Positions 1-10,300 of a DNA stretch of 64,000 nucleotides are shown piece after piece (the first letter of the stretch is position 1; every line of letters begins with the position of its first letter). Origin of the DNA: Entoloma clypeatum. Taxonomy: Eukaryota; Basidiomycota; Agaricomycetes; Agaricales; Entolomataceae. The stretch is taken from the NCBI GenBank assembly GCA_963565915.1, contig OY751486.1, positions 5,332,001-5,396,000 of the forward strand, written 5' to 3'. The position numbers and the translations under genes are program-made. The notes beneath the pieces are model-generated. The model saw only the letters and a list, made by a program, of their open reading frames with translations, was not told the origin of the DNA and searched no databases.

Positions 1-481
1 TGAGAAAATGACCATGAATTTTTGTAGAAATGAAAACGGCGGAGGGTGACACAGAATATGCGTCCAAGTCCATCGCCACCAGCCCGTGCTCAAAAGTGCA
101 CCTGTGGAACTTGTATGTAGCCACACCCATCTGAGTGGGCATCATACCGTAGGCCTTCGCGACGTCAGATGGATTGAAAAGGGCGGGGTCAGGACGGGGG
201 GTTGAGCGCGGTCGTTTTGCAGGTTTTTTGGATGAGAGGTCGTGTGGAGACTGGAGGCGGGGCACTAGGAGGAGCTGCAGCCCGCCCCAGTGCTTCAGCT
301 CCCTAACATACCCTAGATCACCTTTGTACTGGCCCTTTTTGACCTGTACCCACTGCCTGACTCTGAACCTCAGCTCTCGGTCCTTTGGTAAACGGAGTGT
401 CCCCGCGCGAGCCTCAGGTGGGATGAAGGTAATCATGTGCCTGCTTCCGAATCCCGACCCGGCATTGTGAGTGCGTGACCA
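1..481 (-). CDS. Partial KOW-domain protein (Spt5-like), internal exon
   Basis: An open frame runs from an in-frame TAG at 482-484 off the left edge, with no stop. It reads FIPPEARAGTLRLP, then WVQVKKGQYKGDLGYV, then LQLLLVPRLQ, a KR-rich stretch and DPALFNP, and ends with YKFHRCTFEHGLV. The middle block has the KOW pattern of the elongation factor Spt5 (basic residue, G-x-YKGD-x-GYV), and the L-L-L-V-P-R-L strand after it is typical of Spt5-like proteins in mushroom genomes. The TAG could belong to an upstream intron acceptor (tgatag before TGG). No methionine start is visible, so this is taken as an internal exon. True Spt5 acts with RNA polymerase II. In Agaricomycetes such KOW proteins are also found as multicopy fragments near transposons, and which case applies cannot be settled here. 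Confidence 0.6.
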
Positions 482-1616
482 CTATCAACAACCCACCACA
501 TGATTGTGTAAGCTTTCCCTCCTCCTCTCTTACCTCCATCTCCCCTCCCCATCCTCACTCCCTGGACCTCCTGTTCTCCCGCTACTGTAGATAGTGTACA
601 TTATGTAGATCGTCGTGTAGTAATATCATCGGGATGTGTTTAGTACAACATACAACCCTGAAGATAGTAATATCGAAGTCAGCGAGACCAATAGCGACCA
701 GCGGGGGGATCCGTTGGATCTCGGGGGCAGCCAGTTGCTGGGCGGCTGGGAGGGGGCGGTCATGCCCGGCGGAACCTCGAGGCAGACTGAGGCCAAACTC
801 GTCCTTGATAGGCCAACATCGTGCGTTGCATGCATTGATCGCTCCCCACTCCTGGCTCACTCATATCCCGTCCTATAGATCCCAATACTCGGCGAGGGTA
901 GTGATCACCCTGTCCCAGTTCGAACGCAACACCACGTTCAGGAGGCCCGATTAGCACGGTGAGACCAACCGAGGAAGGTTGAAGCCGGTAAGAGGTACTG
1001 TTGGTAGAGATCTGAGCGATGGTGAGCATGTCCTCTTCCCATCCGCCCCAGCAAAGGCTTACTGTCATTTGGGGAATGTAGTCCCAAGTCACATTAACTT
1101 TCTATGCAATAACACTGGTAATACGAAGAATATGCAACTCAAGAACGCGAGGGGATCCAGTTGACACAAGGCGAGGTATCCACCCTGCCTAATCTCCGTT
1201 GGAACAACAAGAGGCCCCTATCGCACAGGAAGATTCAACCAACGCGAGGTATTTACCACTCTTAATCTCCAACATCCCCCTACATTCCCGTATCAGTTTC
1301 ATTCCAATTTTGGGAAGTAGCATGGCCCGGTCATCAATTCCAGTCTCTAGCGGCGCCGCTGGTGACTGCCATCGGAAAGCGAGGCCATTTTCATTGGTGC
1401 CTTACATGTATGTACGTCATGCAGACCTCATAGTTTACATGTTGCCTTCAATAAATCCTGCCTCGAAGCTGGTGGGGAAGTAATCTCGTGAATGAGGAGT
1501 GCCAAGGATGGCCCAGATTAGTATGTCAGCTAACTTAGTACCAGCATCCTCTCTATTCATTGACCCTTGAGCCTATGAGCATCCGCAAAGGACGCATGGT
1601 GTAGTGACCGTTACTC
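482..1616. other. Unassigned sequence between KOW exon and gypsy A
   Basis: Only short open frames are present (the longest about 110 codons on the minus strand at 760-1092) and none shows a motif I recognise. A pyrimidine-rich block lies at 505-575. A degenerate pair of similar blocks (gaggtat..ccac..taatctcc) occurs near 1170-1200 and 1243-1275. The right border at 1616/1617 is abrupt: the LTR of gypsy A begins there in mid-LTR, so this side is probably a deletion or rearrangement junction. Confidence 0.4.
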
Positions 1617-1882
1617 ATCTAAGTTGATATTCAAACTGCAGCTAATACATGATTCTACATAAGTTTAAATACTATGTCGGAGGATGTGTGGCTTCGTCGG
1701 AGTCGGATAACGAGTGGCTGTCGGAGATTCTTAACATAAGTAAAATGGTTGGATGTAAGTAATGTACGTAGTAACAAGATTCATAACAGTAAGTATGCAT
1801 AATAAGTATTAGTCAAAAATGTCGGAGGTGTCGGAGGTGTCGGGATTGGTCGGAAATCGTCGGAATGGATCGGAATGTAACA
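1617..1882 (-). repeat. Truncated 3' LTR of gypsy A (U3 plus first bases of R)
   Basis: 266 bp match the outer 266 bp of the 5' LTR (18596-18861) with about four substitutions. The element-sense LTR begins TGTTACATTCC at 1882. The copy stops just past the predicted transcription start motif (complement of atattcaaact at 1625-1635), so about 211 bp of R/U5 present in the 5' LTR are missing. A CGG array lies at 1823-1873. Confidence 0.88.
1823..1873 (+). promoter_or_regulatory. Phased CGG-triplet array at LTR terminus (gypsy A, 3' copy)
   Basis: Six CGG triplets start at 1823, 1832, 1841, 1851, 1861 and 1871, spaced 9, 9, 10, 10 and 10 bp, each preceded by T except the third-from-last context variants. 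The identical array is in the other LTR at 18802-18852. CGG triplets are the half-site of fungal Zn2Cys6 proteins, and the element encodes such a protein in antisense next to this array. Binding is inferred, not shown. Confidence 0.5.
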
Positions 1883-2046
1883 GTATTTCCCCCTTAGGGC
1901 CGAACCCATGAGGCCTAAGGACCTAGGTGGTCGGTGCGCGTGAACTGCATCATGTGATGCATTGGTTGAAAATACCGTCTGAGTGGTTCTTTCTTCTTGT
2001 TCCCCCATTCTCTTTTTGTTTCAAACTCTTCCGAAAAAACCTCAAT

Positions 2047-3014
2047 ATGTCGGCAACCGATTTTCAAAAGGAGATGGAGGCGCGGCAGGCTAAGCTTGCG
2101 GAGGTGGAGGCAAAGAAGCGAGCAGCGGAGGAGGAGGCTGCAAGGAAGGCTGAGGAGGAGCGGAGAGCGGAGGAAGAGAGGGCTGCGGAGACGGCGCGGT
2201 TAGCGGAGGAGATGCGGGTAGCGGAGGAGATGCGTTGGGCGTCGGAGCTGGCAGCTCAGAAGAGGGCCAATGAAGTGGCCACTGCACAAGGCGCATCGAG
2301 CAAGGGGTCGGGGGGGCCACAGGCGGAGAAGATGAAGAAGAAGGTGACGAAGAAAAGGAAGGTAGAGGAGATGATGGCGACAGTCGGAGAGGGGTCGGGA
2401 GTCGGGGTCGGGGTCGGCGCCTGTGATAGGTGCATTGTGAAGGGCTTCAAATGCGAACACGATGAGTAAGTTCTTCTTTGGTTTGTCTCTTCTGTTTTAA
2501 CCTTTTGTTTTAGGAATAAGTCGTCCTGCAAGGGTTGTGTCAAGGACAAGAAGAAGTGCGAGGTCGGAGCGTCGGAGGGAAAGTCGGAGGTGAAGGAGGT
2601 GTGAAAGTGGTTAAGGGGAAGAAAAAGGCGTCGGAGATGCTGTTGGAGAGTGGGTCGGAGGACACTGTCTTGGGTGTCCTCAAGATGATACTGGCGGAGA
2701 TGAGGCAGGTGAGGCGACTGCTAACAGCAGTTGAAGGCTCGGTGAACACCGAGTATCAACCCAAGTTGCCGGAGGTGTCAGAGGAAGGGTCGGAGTCGGA
2801 GATGGATACAGCGGAGGAGACGCACGAGTTGAGACTGGAGAAGAGGATCGTGAGAAGGATTAGGAAGGATCTTGTGAATAGGAAGAGGTTGGAGTTGCCG
2901 GAGCTGTCGGATGATTCCGACATGTCAATTTCGGAGCCGTCGGAGAAGGCGGAGTCGGAGGAGGAGTCGGACAAGGAGGAGGGTCCGTCAAACAAGAAAC
3001 AACATACTAAGTAG
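2047..3014 (+). CDS. Antisense Zn2Cys6 coiled-coil gene inside gypsy A (one frameshift)
   Basis: Transcribed opposite to the element's own pol, between the chromodomain end and the 3' LTR. The start ATG at 2047 (MSATDFQKEMEARQ) follows a pyrimidine-rich leader. Exon 1 encodes a long Glu/Ala/Lys/Arg coiled coil, then a basic patch (KKKVTKKRK) and CDRCIVKGFKC. An intron with gtaagt..tag (2466-2513, 48 bp) follows, and exon 2 continues CKGCVKDKKKC. Joined, the six cysteines have the CX2CX6C-loop-CX2CX6C spacing of the fungal Zn2Cys6 DNA-binding cluster. Downstream, around 2560-2600, the frame shifts by one base. The rest (to the stop at 3012-3014) has an amphipathic segment LKMILAEMRQVRRLLTAVEG and an acidic tail. 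The stop lies 27 bp from the convergent pol stop. Gypsy C carries a homologue with its intron at the same codon and phase. The probable role is a nuclear DNA-binding regulator; its target is unknown. Confidence 0.72.
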
Positions 3015-3041
3015 ATAGAATAGTACTTGTTTTTTCTTGTT

Positions 3042-4684
3042 TCAGAGCGATGTGAGCGGACCCGGTTTGTCGGGATAAGTGGAGTGAAAGTCAGAGAGAA
3101 GCTCGGGGGTGTTTTCCAATTCATTGGCTGGTAGCCAAGAGAATTCTTCATCAGTGTTTTCATATCCTAACCAATGGACGAAATATAGTAGCTTGCAGCT
3201 ACGTTGTCGGTCAATCTTTGAGTCGACTATTTCAGCGATCTTGTACTCAAGTTCTCTGTCAATGTCAATCAGAGGAGGCAGAGGTTGGGTCCGATTCGGA
3301 ATGGTGTTCGGAGTTGGGGGTTCAAGCATGGAGACGTGGTAGACGGGGTGAACACCGCGGAATGTGTTGGGGAGTCGGAGGGTAAAGGAGTTTGTGCCGG
3401 GTTGTGCAATGATCTCGTATGGTCCCAAGTACTTTTCTGAGAGTTTCTTGGATGGGCGTGTTGTGCAGAAGAACTGTGCTTTGACAAAAACCTGTTGTCT
3501 GACAGAAAATGTCGGAGGTGCGATCCAATTATTGTTGGAGGACTTCTGGTAACGTCATTGAGCATCGGAGATGGTGGCTTTCAGTTCTTGGTGAAGTTCA
3601 TCTAAGTCGGTCACGAAGGATCGGGCTCGGGAAGAGGCGAGGTCTCGTTCCAGGTGAACAGTAATGTTCGGATGGTAACCCTTGTTAGCAAAGAAGGGAG
3701 ATATGCCAGTGGTAGCACTAGGTGCGTTGTTGTACGCGAACTCCGCAATCAGAAGGAGAGCGGACCAGTTGTCCTGTTGGTAGTTGCAGAATATCCGCAA
3801 GTACTGTTCGAGGGTCTGGTTAGTGCGTTTGGTTTGGCCATCGCCTTTGGGGTGGTAACCGGAGGTGAAGTGGAGGGTCATATTTAGAGCCTTTCCGAGA
3901 GATCGGAAGAATCGGGAGACAAATTCGGGGCCGCGGTCAGAGGTGACATGTTCGGGGACGCCATGTTTAGAGAAGACATGCAATACGAAGAGTACAGCAA
4001 GGTCTTCGGAGGTGCAGTGAATTGTTGTTGGAATGAAAATACTTTGTTTCGTTAATCGGTCAACGATAACAAGGATTGAATCAAAGTTGTTGGAGGTCGG
4101 AAGGGTCTCGATGAAATCCATTGAGATAGAATTCCAAGGACGTTCAGGGATCGGAAGCTGTTTGAGTAGGCCGTAAGGCTTGTGTCTTTGTGGCTTCGAT
4201 CGCATGCAAGTGGTACATGACTTGCAATAGTATTTAACGAAATCTCGTATTCCAGGCCAGGTGTAATCAGGCTGAATGAGACTGAGTGTCCAGCAAGCAT
4301 ATGATCGTGCTTGTGCTGTAGGACTCGGAGTCGGAGGTCGTCAGAGTCGGGAACATATATCTGATCGTCATGTCGGAGGAAACCATCGGGGTCGAGAGAC
4401 CAGCGGGGTTTAGGATCTTTAGAAAGAGTGTCGTAAAGAGTGTCGGAAGGGAGTGCTGTGAGTATGTCGTGGTGAAGCTTTTCTGTGTCCATGATAATGG
4501 TTGCACAGAGGACGGGCTCAAGGAGTTGAGTCACGCGAACTGAAGCAGAGAGCTGTTCTTGCGAAAAGACTGGTCGGAGGTTGGTCGGATTGATGTCAAC
4601 GTAGTCGCTATTTCCCCCTTTAGGGTAGACATCCCAACGTCTAGTTAGAGAGTCAGGTTTAGTTCCCAATCGGCCGGGGCGGAA
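3042..4684 (-). pseudogene. Gypsy A integrase and chromodomain (C-terminal pol)
   Basis: Continuation of pol. The zinc-binding N-terminal part (around 4205-4350) is frameshifted. The catalytic core reads SMDFIETLP (first Asp) and TSDRGPEF (second Asp), but at the third position GDGQTKR stands where gypsy C reads GDGQTER: the codon at 3828-3830 is AAA instead of GAA, so the catalytic Glu is Lys. After a TGA near 3555 the frame resumes with the GPY/F-like block KKLSEKYLGPYEI, HPVYHVSMLEP and a chromodomain (IAEIVDSKIDRQRSCKLLYF, then VHWLGYENTDEEFSWLP). The chromodomain normally steers integration towards marked chromatin. The protein is non-functional as it stands. Confidence 0.88.
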
Positions 4685-6664
4685 TCAGATGAGGAGGTTG
4701 AACTGAGAAAGGTATTCCGACCATCGGACTTGTCGGCGTGAAAGAACTTTGGTGGTGGCAAAATACTCGAGATTTTTGTGGTCGGTAACGACATCAATTG
4801 GAGTACCGGAGCCTCCGAGGCAATGGCGCCAAACCCCAAACACTTCGTAGATGGCAAGAAGTTCCTTATCGTGGGTGTCATAGTTTACTTTGGGGGCCGT
4901 GAAGGTGCGGGAATGGAATGTGATGGGGTGGACTTCATTGTCGGAGGTGACTATTGACAGAATAGCCGTTAGGGCATAGTCGGATGTGTCAGTTTCGACA
5001 ATTATCGGAGAGTCGGGGATCCAGTGTGTCAGGATCGGAGCGGTGGTAAATGCCTTTTTCAGGTCATTAAAAGCGGTTCGAGTGTCGTCGGAGAACAGCC
5101 AAGTGGCATGTTTCCTGGTTAAACGAGTGAGTGGAATAGTGATGTTGGAATAGAATGGAATGAAACATCGGTAAAAGTTTGCAAAACCTAAAAAGGACTG
5201 GACGTCCTTCACTCTGCGCGGTTCAGGCCAATCCTGAATAATCTTGACTTTCGCTTCCGACATTTTGAGTCCGTCGGGAGAAAGGATAAATCCAAGATAT
5301 TCTACAGTTTTGGCAGAGAAGTCACACTTGTCGGCACGGGCGTAAAGACCATGTTGTTGGAGTTGTCGGAGGACTTCTCGGACATGTTTTTTGTGTTCCT
5401 CGGGGTTGTCGGAGTAGATCAGGATGTCATTGAGGTAAACGGTAACGCAGTTGTCCAGAAGGTCAGAGAAGATGTCGTTCATAAAACGTTGAAAGGCTGC
5501 AGGTGCATTAGACAATCTGAATGGCATGACTAACCATTCAAGCAATCCATAGCGAGTGTGGAATGCAGTTTTCCATTCATCACCTTCAGCGATGCGGACT
5601 AGGTGGTATGTGTGTCGGAGGTCTATGGTGGTATAAACACGTGCTTTTCCGGCAGTGGCTAAGAGGTCAGAGATGAGCGGAAGTGGGTATCGGTCCTTCT
5701 TCGTGATTTTGTTCAGGCCTCGGTAGTCGACGCATAGTCGGAGTGATCCATCTTTCTTTCAGACGAAGAGGATCGGAGCGCCGTGAGGTGAACTAGAAGG
5801 TTTGATGAAACCGATATTGAGATGCTCGTAGATGAAGTCTCAGAGGGATCCAAGTTCGGATTGCGAGAGTGAGTACATCAGACCAATCGGAGGGGAAGTA
5901 CCATCCTCCAAATTGATCTTGAGGTCGTAGGGTCAGTGGGGTGCAAGGGTGTCGGCTTTTTTCTTACTGAATACATCAGCAAAATCGTGGTATTCCTTGG
6001 GTATGCCAGAGAGGTCGGGAGCGTCATCAGAGACAGATGCGGAATTGGCAGAGATGTCAGAGAGGTGAACACGGAAAGTGTATGCCCCAGGAGCTTTACA
6101 AGAATGGAGATATGCGGCTGCATTGACCATGGTAATCTGTGGTGGGTCGGAGGTGTTTGGAGTGAGCGGATCGGAGGTGCCCATCGGAGAGGGCGGACAC
6201 TGCAGAGGTGGCGGAGCTGCCTCAGCAGTCGACGTCGGAGTCGGACTCGGAGTGTCGGGTAACGTAGAACGGAATAAGATACTGCCCAATACCCAGTCAA
6301 TCAACGGATTGTAGCGGGTGAGCCAGTTGTGTCCTAGAACCAAATTACAAGATGAATTGAGGGTTGTCACGTAAAATGCGATGGTCAGAAGTTCACCGGA
6401 AGGAAATCGGAGAGGAAGATTGATAGATTGCATGATATAAGTATTTGAAGAACCGTCAAAAAGTTTCAAAACCATAGGTGAAGGAATCGGAGTCGGAGAT
6501 AAGTTTAAAGAAGAAATAAATCTGGTATCTGCGAAGCAATGTGTAGAACCAGAATCAATAAGAGTCTTTATCAGAAGAGAATTGGAAAGGGTCGGAGATA
6601 TCAAATCAATACATAGAGAGTTCGGATTTGGAAGAGCGGACACATTGAGTCGGAGGGTTTCCAA
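4685..6664 (-). pseudogene. Gypsy A protease, reverse transcriptase and RNase H
   Basis: The protease active site LIDSGSTHCF lies near the N-terminus and is intact. Reverse transcriptase follows: [17 protein letters not shown], then LLEWLVMPFRLSNAPAAFQ, then the palm motif as VYLNDILIYS, where Asn (codon 5429-5431, AAT) replaces the first catalytic Asp. RNase H follows with ETDTSDYALTAILS and TDHKNLEYF. In-frame TGA codons stand at 5933-5935, 5840-5842, 5759-5761 and 4685-4687. At the second and third of these the aligned codon in gypsy C is CGA (25581-25583 and 25662-25664), so the stops arose from arginine codons. Reverse transcription activity is lost twice over, by the stops and by the palm change. 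Confidence 0.9.
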
Positions 6665-6723
6665 AGGTGCACAAAAGGAGTCAACACAATCCCCAGTAAG
6701 TGCTGGAATCTGAGGACTGCTTA

Positions 6724-7399
6724 CTATTTTTTTGACTCGGTCGTCTTTTCCAATTTGTCCTCAGCTTGGGCCGCGTGGGCCTTTGCTTTGGCGTTAGAAG
6801 ACGATTTCTTTGAGCAGTCGGAAGCCCGATGACCAACGTTGCCGCAAAACATGCATAAATTATTGTCAAATCGTCGTTGGCGTTCTTGGGGAGTTAATTT
6901 CCCATCTTTGCCAAGTTTGTCAGAGAGGGCGGATTTCGGAGAGGTGGATGATGATTTTTGTTGTTGTTGCGAGTTGAGTTTGGACGATGAGGAGTTGTTG
7001 TTGGAGGATGATGAAGCGGGGGTCTGTTTTTTGTCAGATTTGTTGGATTTGTCGGACTTCGGAGTAGATTTGTCGGAGGAGCGCAATTTCTCGCGTTGAC
7101 GTTCCCAGTAGCGAGCATCAATGTTATGGGCCATTACTTTCAACTCGGCGAGAGTCTTTGGTTTGGGAAAAGTCCCCAAAATGTCCTTGATGCGTTCCGC
7201 TAAACTGGTATAGTACCGATATTGGAGCACGCCATCATCCCACTGCGTGCGAGCAGAAAGACGTTTGAAGTCCACGTTGTAACATAGGATCTTCTGATTG
7301 TTGCGCATCCGAAGGTGATCCAGGCTATCCTCTGCTTCTCCGGTCCGATCGATAGGTCCGAATTTGGATCGGAGGATGTGCACAAAGGCGGACCAGTCG
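6724..7399 (-). pseudogene. Gypsy A gag, C-terminal third
   Basis: Gag resumes here after the LINE: SAFVHILRSKFGPIDRTGEA, then WERQREKLRSS, a low-complexity Ser/Asn/Lys/Gln stretch, and one CCHC zinc knuckle CMFCGNVGHRASDC near the C-terminus. The frame ends at 6724, 60 bp before the protease frame. The sequence joins in frame to the gag segment at 11635-11957 when the LINE and one copy of its target duplication are removed. Gag forms the particle, and the knuckle binds element RNA. Confidence 0.88.
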
Positions 7400-10300
7400 A
7401 ACAAAAAGATAACCTCAACATCATCTTCGTGCAACAGCCCCCTTGGGCTACCATAAGACATGTCGCCTCCATGATGAGTAAAGACGGCAAGCCCCTTGTG
7501 GGTCCGCCGAACCACCCTGATTGGATGTGCCTCCACCACTTGGAACCTGTCCTCAACCCATCTAATCTGGATGAGGATCTGCGACCCCGCGCCATTGTTT
7601 ACGCCCACAGGCGGCGCTCCGCCATGAAACCTAAACTTCGCTCAGACATTATCCGACACCGGGATGTCAATCTCCTTTCAATTTCTGTCCCCGAGGGTCA
7701 GATTAACTTGATTAATGCCTACTCGGACACGCAGGGCACAGCCATTCGTGTCCTTGCCACTCTTGGAACATCCCTTCCTCCTATACGGTACATATGTGGC
7801 GATTTTAATTGCCCCTCACCCTTATGGGACCCCGAAGTGATGCGCCACAACCATAATGCGTCTCTCCTCTCAGACTTCGCATTCTCACATGGTCTTGTTC
7901 ATCATAGGACTGGGTTCACCCACTTCCCTAAGAATAACAATGCCCCGTCCATCATTGATCTGGTCTTCCTCCCTAATACGGACAAAGACTCAATCATTAA
8001 ACTTGGGAGCCCAGACGAGTCGGACCACCACTCGATCATCACCCTCCTCAGATCCCCCCTCATTAATGCGAAGGAACGCTACCATATAGTCCCAGACTTG
8101 GAAGAGGAAACTCATTTCCTGTCTGCACTTATGGAATCCATATCCTCCATCCCTATCCCGGCCACGGCCTCCAGGGAGAACATCACTAGTATTACCCAGA
8201 AGGTTCAGGAGCTCATCCTGGCCAAGTGGACCGAATTCTCTCGCTCTCCCCGGGACTTGTTCCGGTCAAAGGGCTGGTGGGATAAGGACTGCAAGGCCGG
8301 GTGGCGCACCTACTCCAACTCGGATAAGACAGACCAAGACTGGCGCGACATGCACAAAATCATTCGCACCGCCAAGCGGAACTTCTTTGACAAGAAAATC
8401 AACGAAGTATCCAACAAAAATAAGCGTTCCTGGGACCTTACCTCCTGGGTCGGCCCACGAAAGAATGCCTCTCCTGAGGCTATTACTTTCGAAGGCGAGA
8501 CCTGCTCCACGACTTCCAAGACTTGTGAGGCGTCTTTTCAGTCTGCCGAAGCGCGCCCTGTTGACCCTGACAGATTGCGCAATGCTCTTGAACCTCAACC
8601 CAAAAGGGCTTGGGTTCCATTCTCATCGCAAGAGGTCCTCCAGGCCCTGGCCGGCTGTTCCAGCCGCTCTGCCCCTGGCCCAGATCATCTTACATGGTCC
8701 CACCTCAAGTGCCTGATCGCACATGAGCATATCTTGAAGCTGTTCATCTGGATCCTGAACGCTTGCCTCTTGGCAGGGTTCTGGCCCAACACATTCAAAA
8801 TCTCAATGACCGTCATTATTCCTAAACCGAATAAGCCGGCGTATGACGTTCCCAAAGCGTTTCGCCCCATCGTGCTTCTAAACACCCTGGGCAAACTATT
8901 TGAGAAAGCTATCGCTAACAGACTGCAATGGGAACTTGCCCGCTATGGTCTGCTACACCCAGGACAATTTGGTGGGGTTCGCCAGAACTCCACTGAAGAT
9001 GCCGGACAATTCCTCACCCACCTCATCCGTGCGGGGTGGTCAAGGAAACTCAAGACCAGTGTTGTTGCCATTGACTTGGCACAATACTTTCCCTCTCTAA
9101 ACCACTCGGTTATCATGCTCATATTAGATAGGATGGGGTTCCCCGACACTGTCGTGGACTTCTTCTCCAACTACCTAATAGGGAGACAGACTCAATACGC
9201 CTGGGAGGATGACCTCTCAGACCTCTTCTCTGTGGACATTGGTGTAGGTCAGGGCTCTGCCCTCTCCCCTGTGCTCTCATCCATATACCTCGCCCCGCTG
9301 ATGTACGCGTTTCACGCAGAACAATCACAGGCTAGCCTCATTTCCTACGTAGACGATGGGACCATTATAGTCCAGTCTGAAACATGGAAGGAAAACCTCG
9401 CCAAACTAAAAAAGGCATACAAATGTCTGTTTGAGTTGACTACGGCCCTTGGGCTTGTCCTCAAACACTCTAAATCAGAGGTGTTCCATTTCTCCAGGAA
9501 GAATGGTGACGATAACCCCCCGGTTGACCTAGGATATGCGCCCTTCACAGGCGACTCCCCTCTTGTCCCCAAGACCTTCTGGAGGTACCTGGGATTCTTC
9601 TTCGACCGTAAGCTCCTCTTCACCGAGCATGCAAAACGGTACGCCACTAAGGCATTCTCCGCAACGGGAGCCTTACTATCACTGGGAAACTCAGTCCAAG
9701 GACTCATGCCCAAACACAAACGCACCCTATACTGATTGTGTATTCTACCGATCGCTCTATATGGGGCCAATCTATGGAACTTCAATGGCGCCCAAAATAA
9801 GGGGGTCATCAAGTCTATCTCCAGAGTACAGAGGCGTGCAGCCCTGTGGATCCTGGGAGCCTTCCGTACCACCCCCACAGGGGCGGTTGAATCTCTTGCC
9901 GGCCTGCCTCTGGTGCACCTGCACCTAAAGAAGCTCTCCTGCAGAAACCGCGTCCGTATGCACTCTCTTGCACCACGGCACATGACCGTCATGGTCTGCG
10001 ATGAGGAAGATCCCTCAAAACGACCATGGTACTCCCCAGAATTTATGTACAATCTTAAATCCCCCCTCGTTGATATCTGGGCATACCGTGCAAACATGAC
10101 TGTCCCCCTATCACCCTTTAATAGCTACAACGAGCCAGGAAAACATGTCCTCGACCGATTCCCTGACCGCATCATCCACGACATCACTCTTATCTGCGGC
10201 AAAACCGCTAAGGAGCATGCCGAAGCCAGGAAGTTACGCCTCGCAACCCTTAACAAGATGTTCAATGCCAACATCTGCTCTAACAAGTCCGCGGTCATTG

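Noticed and set aside
1823..1873. CRISPR-like or minisatellite array.
   Set aside because: The unit is only 9-10 bp with variable filler, no spacers, and it is part of an LTR.
7315..7399. First 28 codons of the long plus-strand frame starting at 7315, as LINE N-terminus.
   Set aside because: This stretch is the antisense of gypsy A gag; the LINE begins at 7400 as shown by the target duplication.
9345..10097. 250-codon minus-strand frame opposite the LINE RT.
   Set aside because: Shadow frame of ORF2; no domain and no start context.
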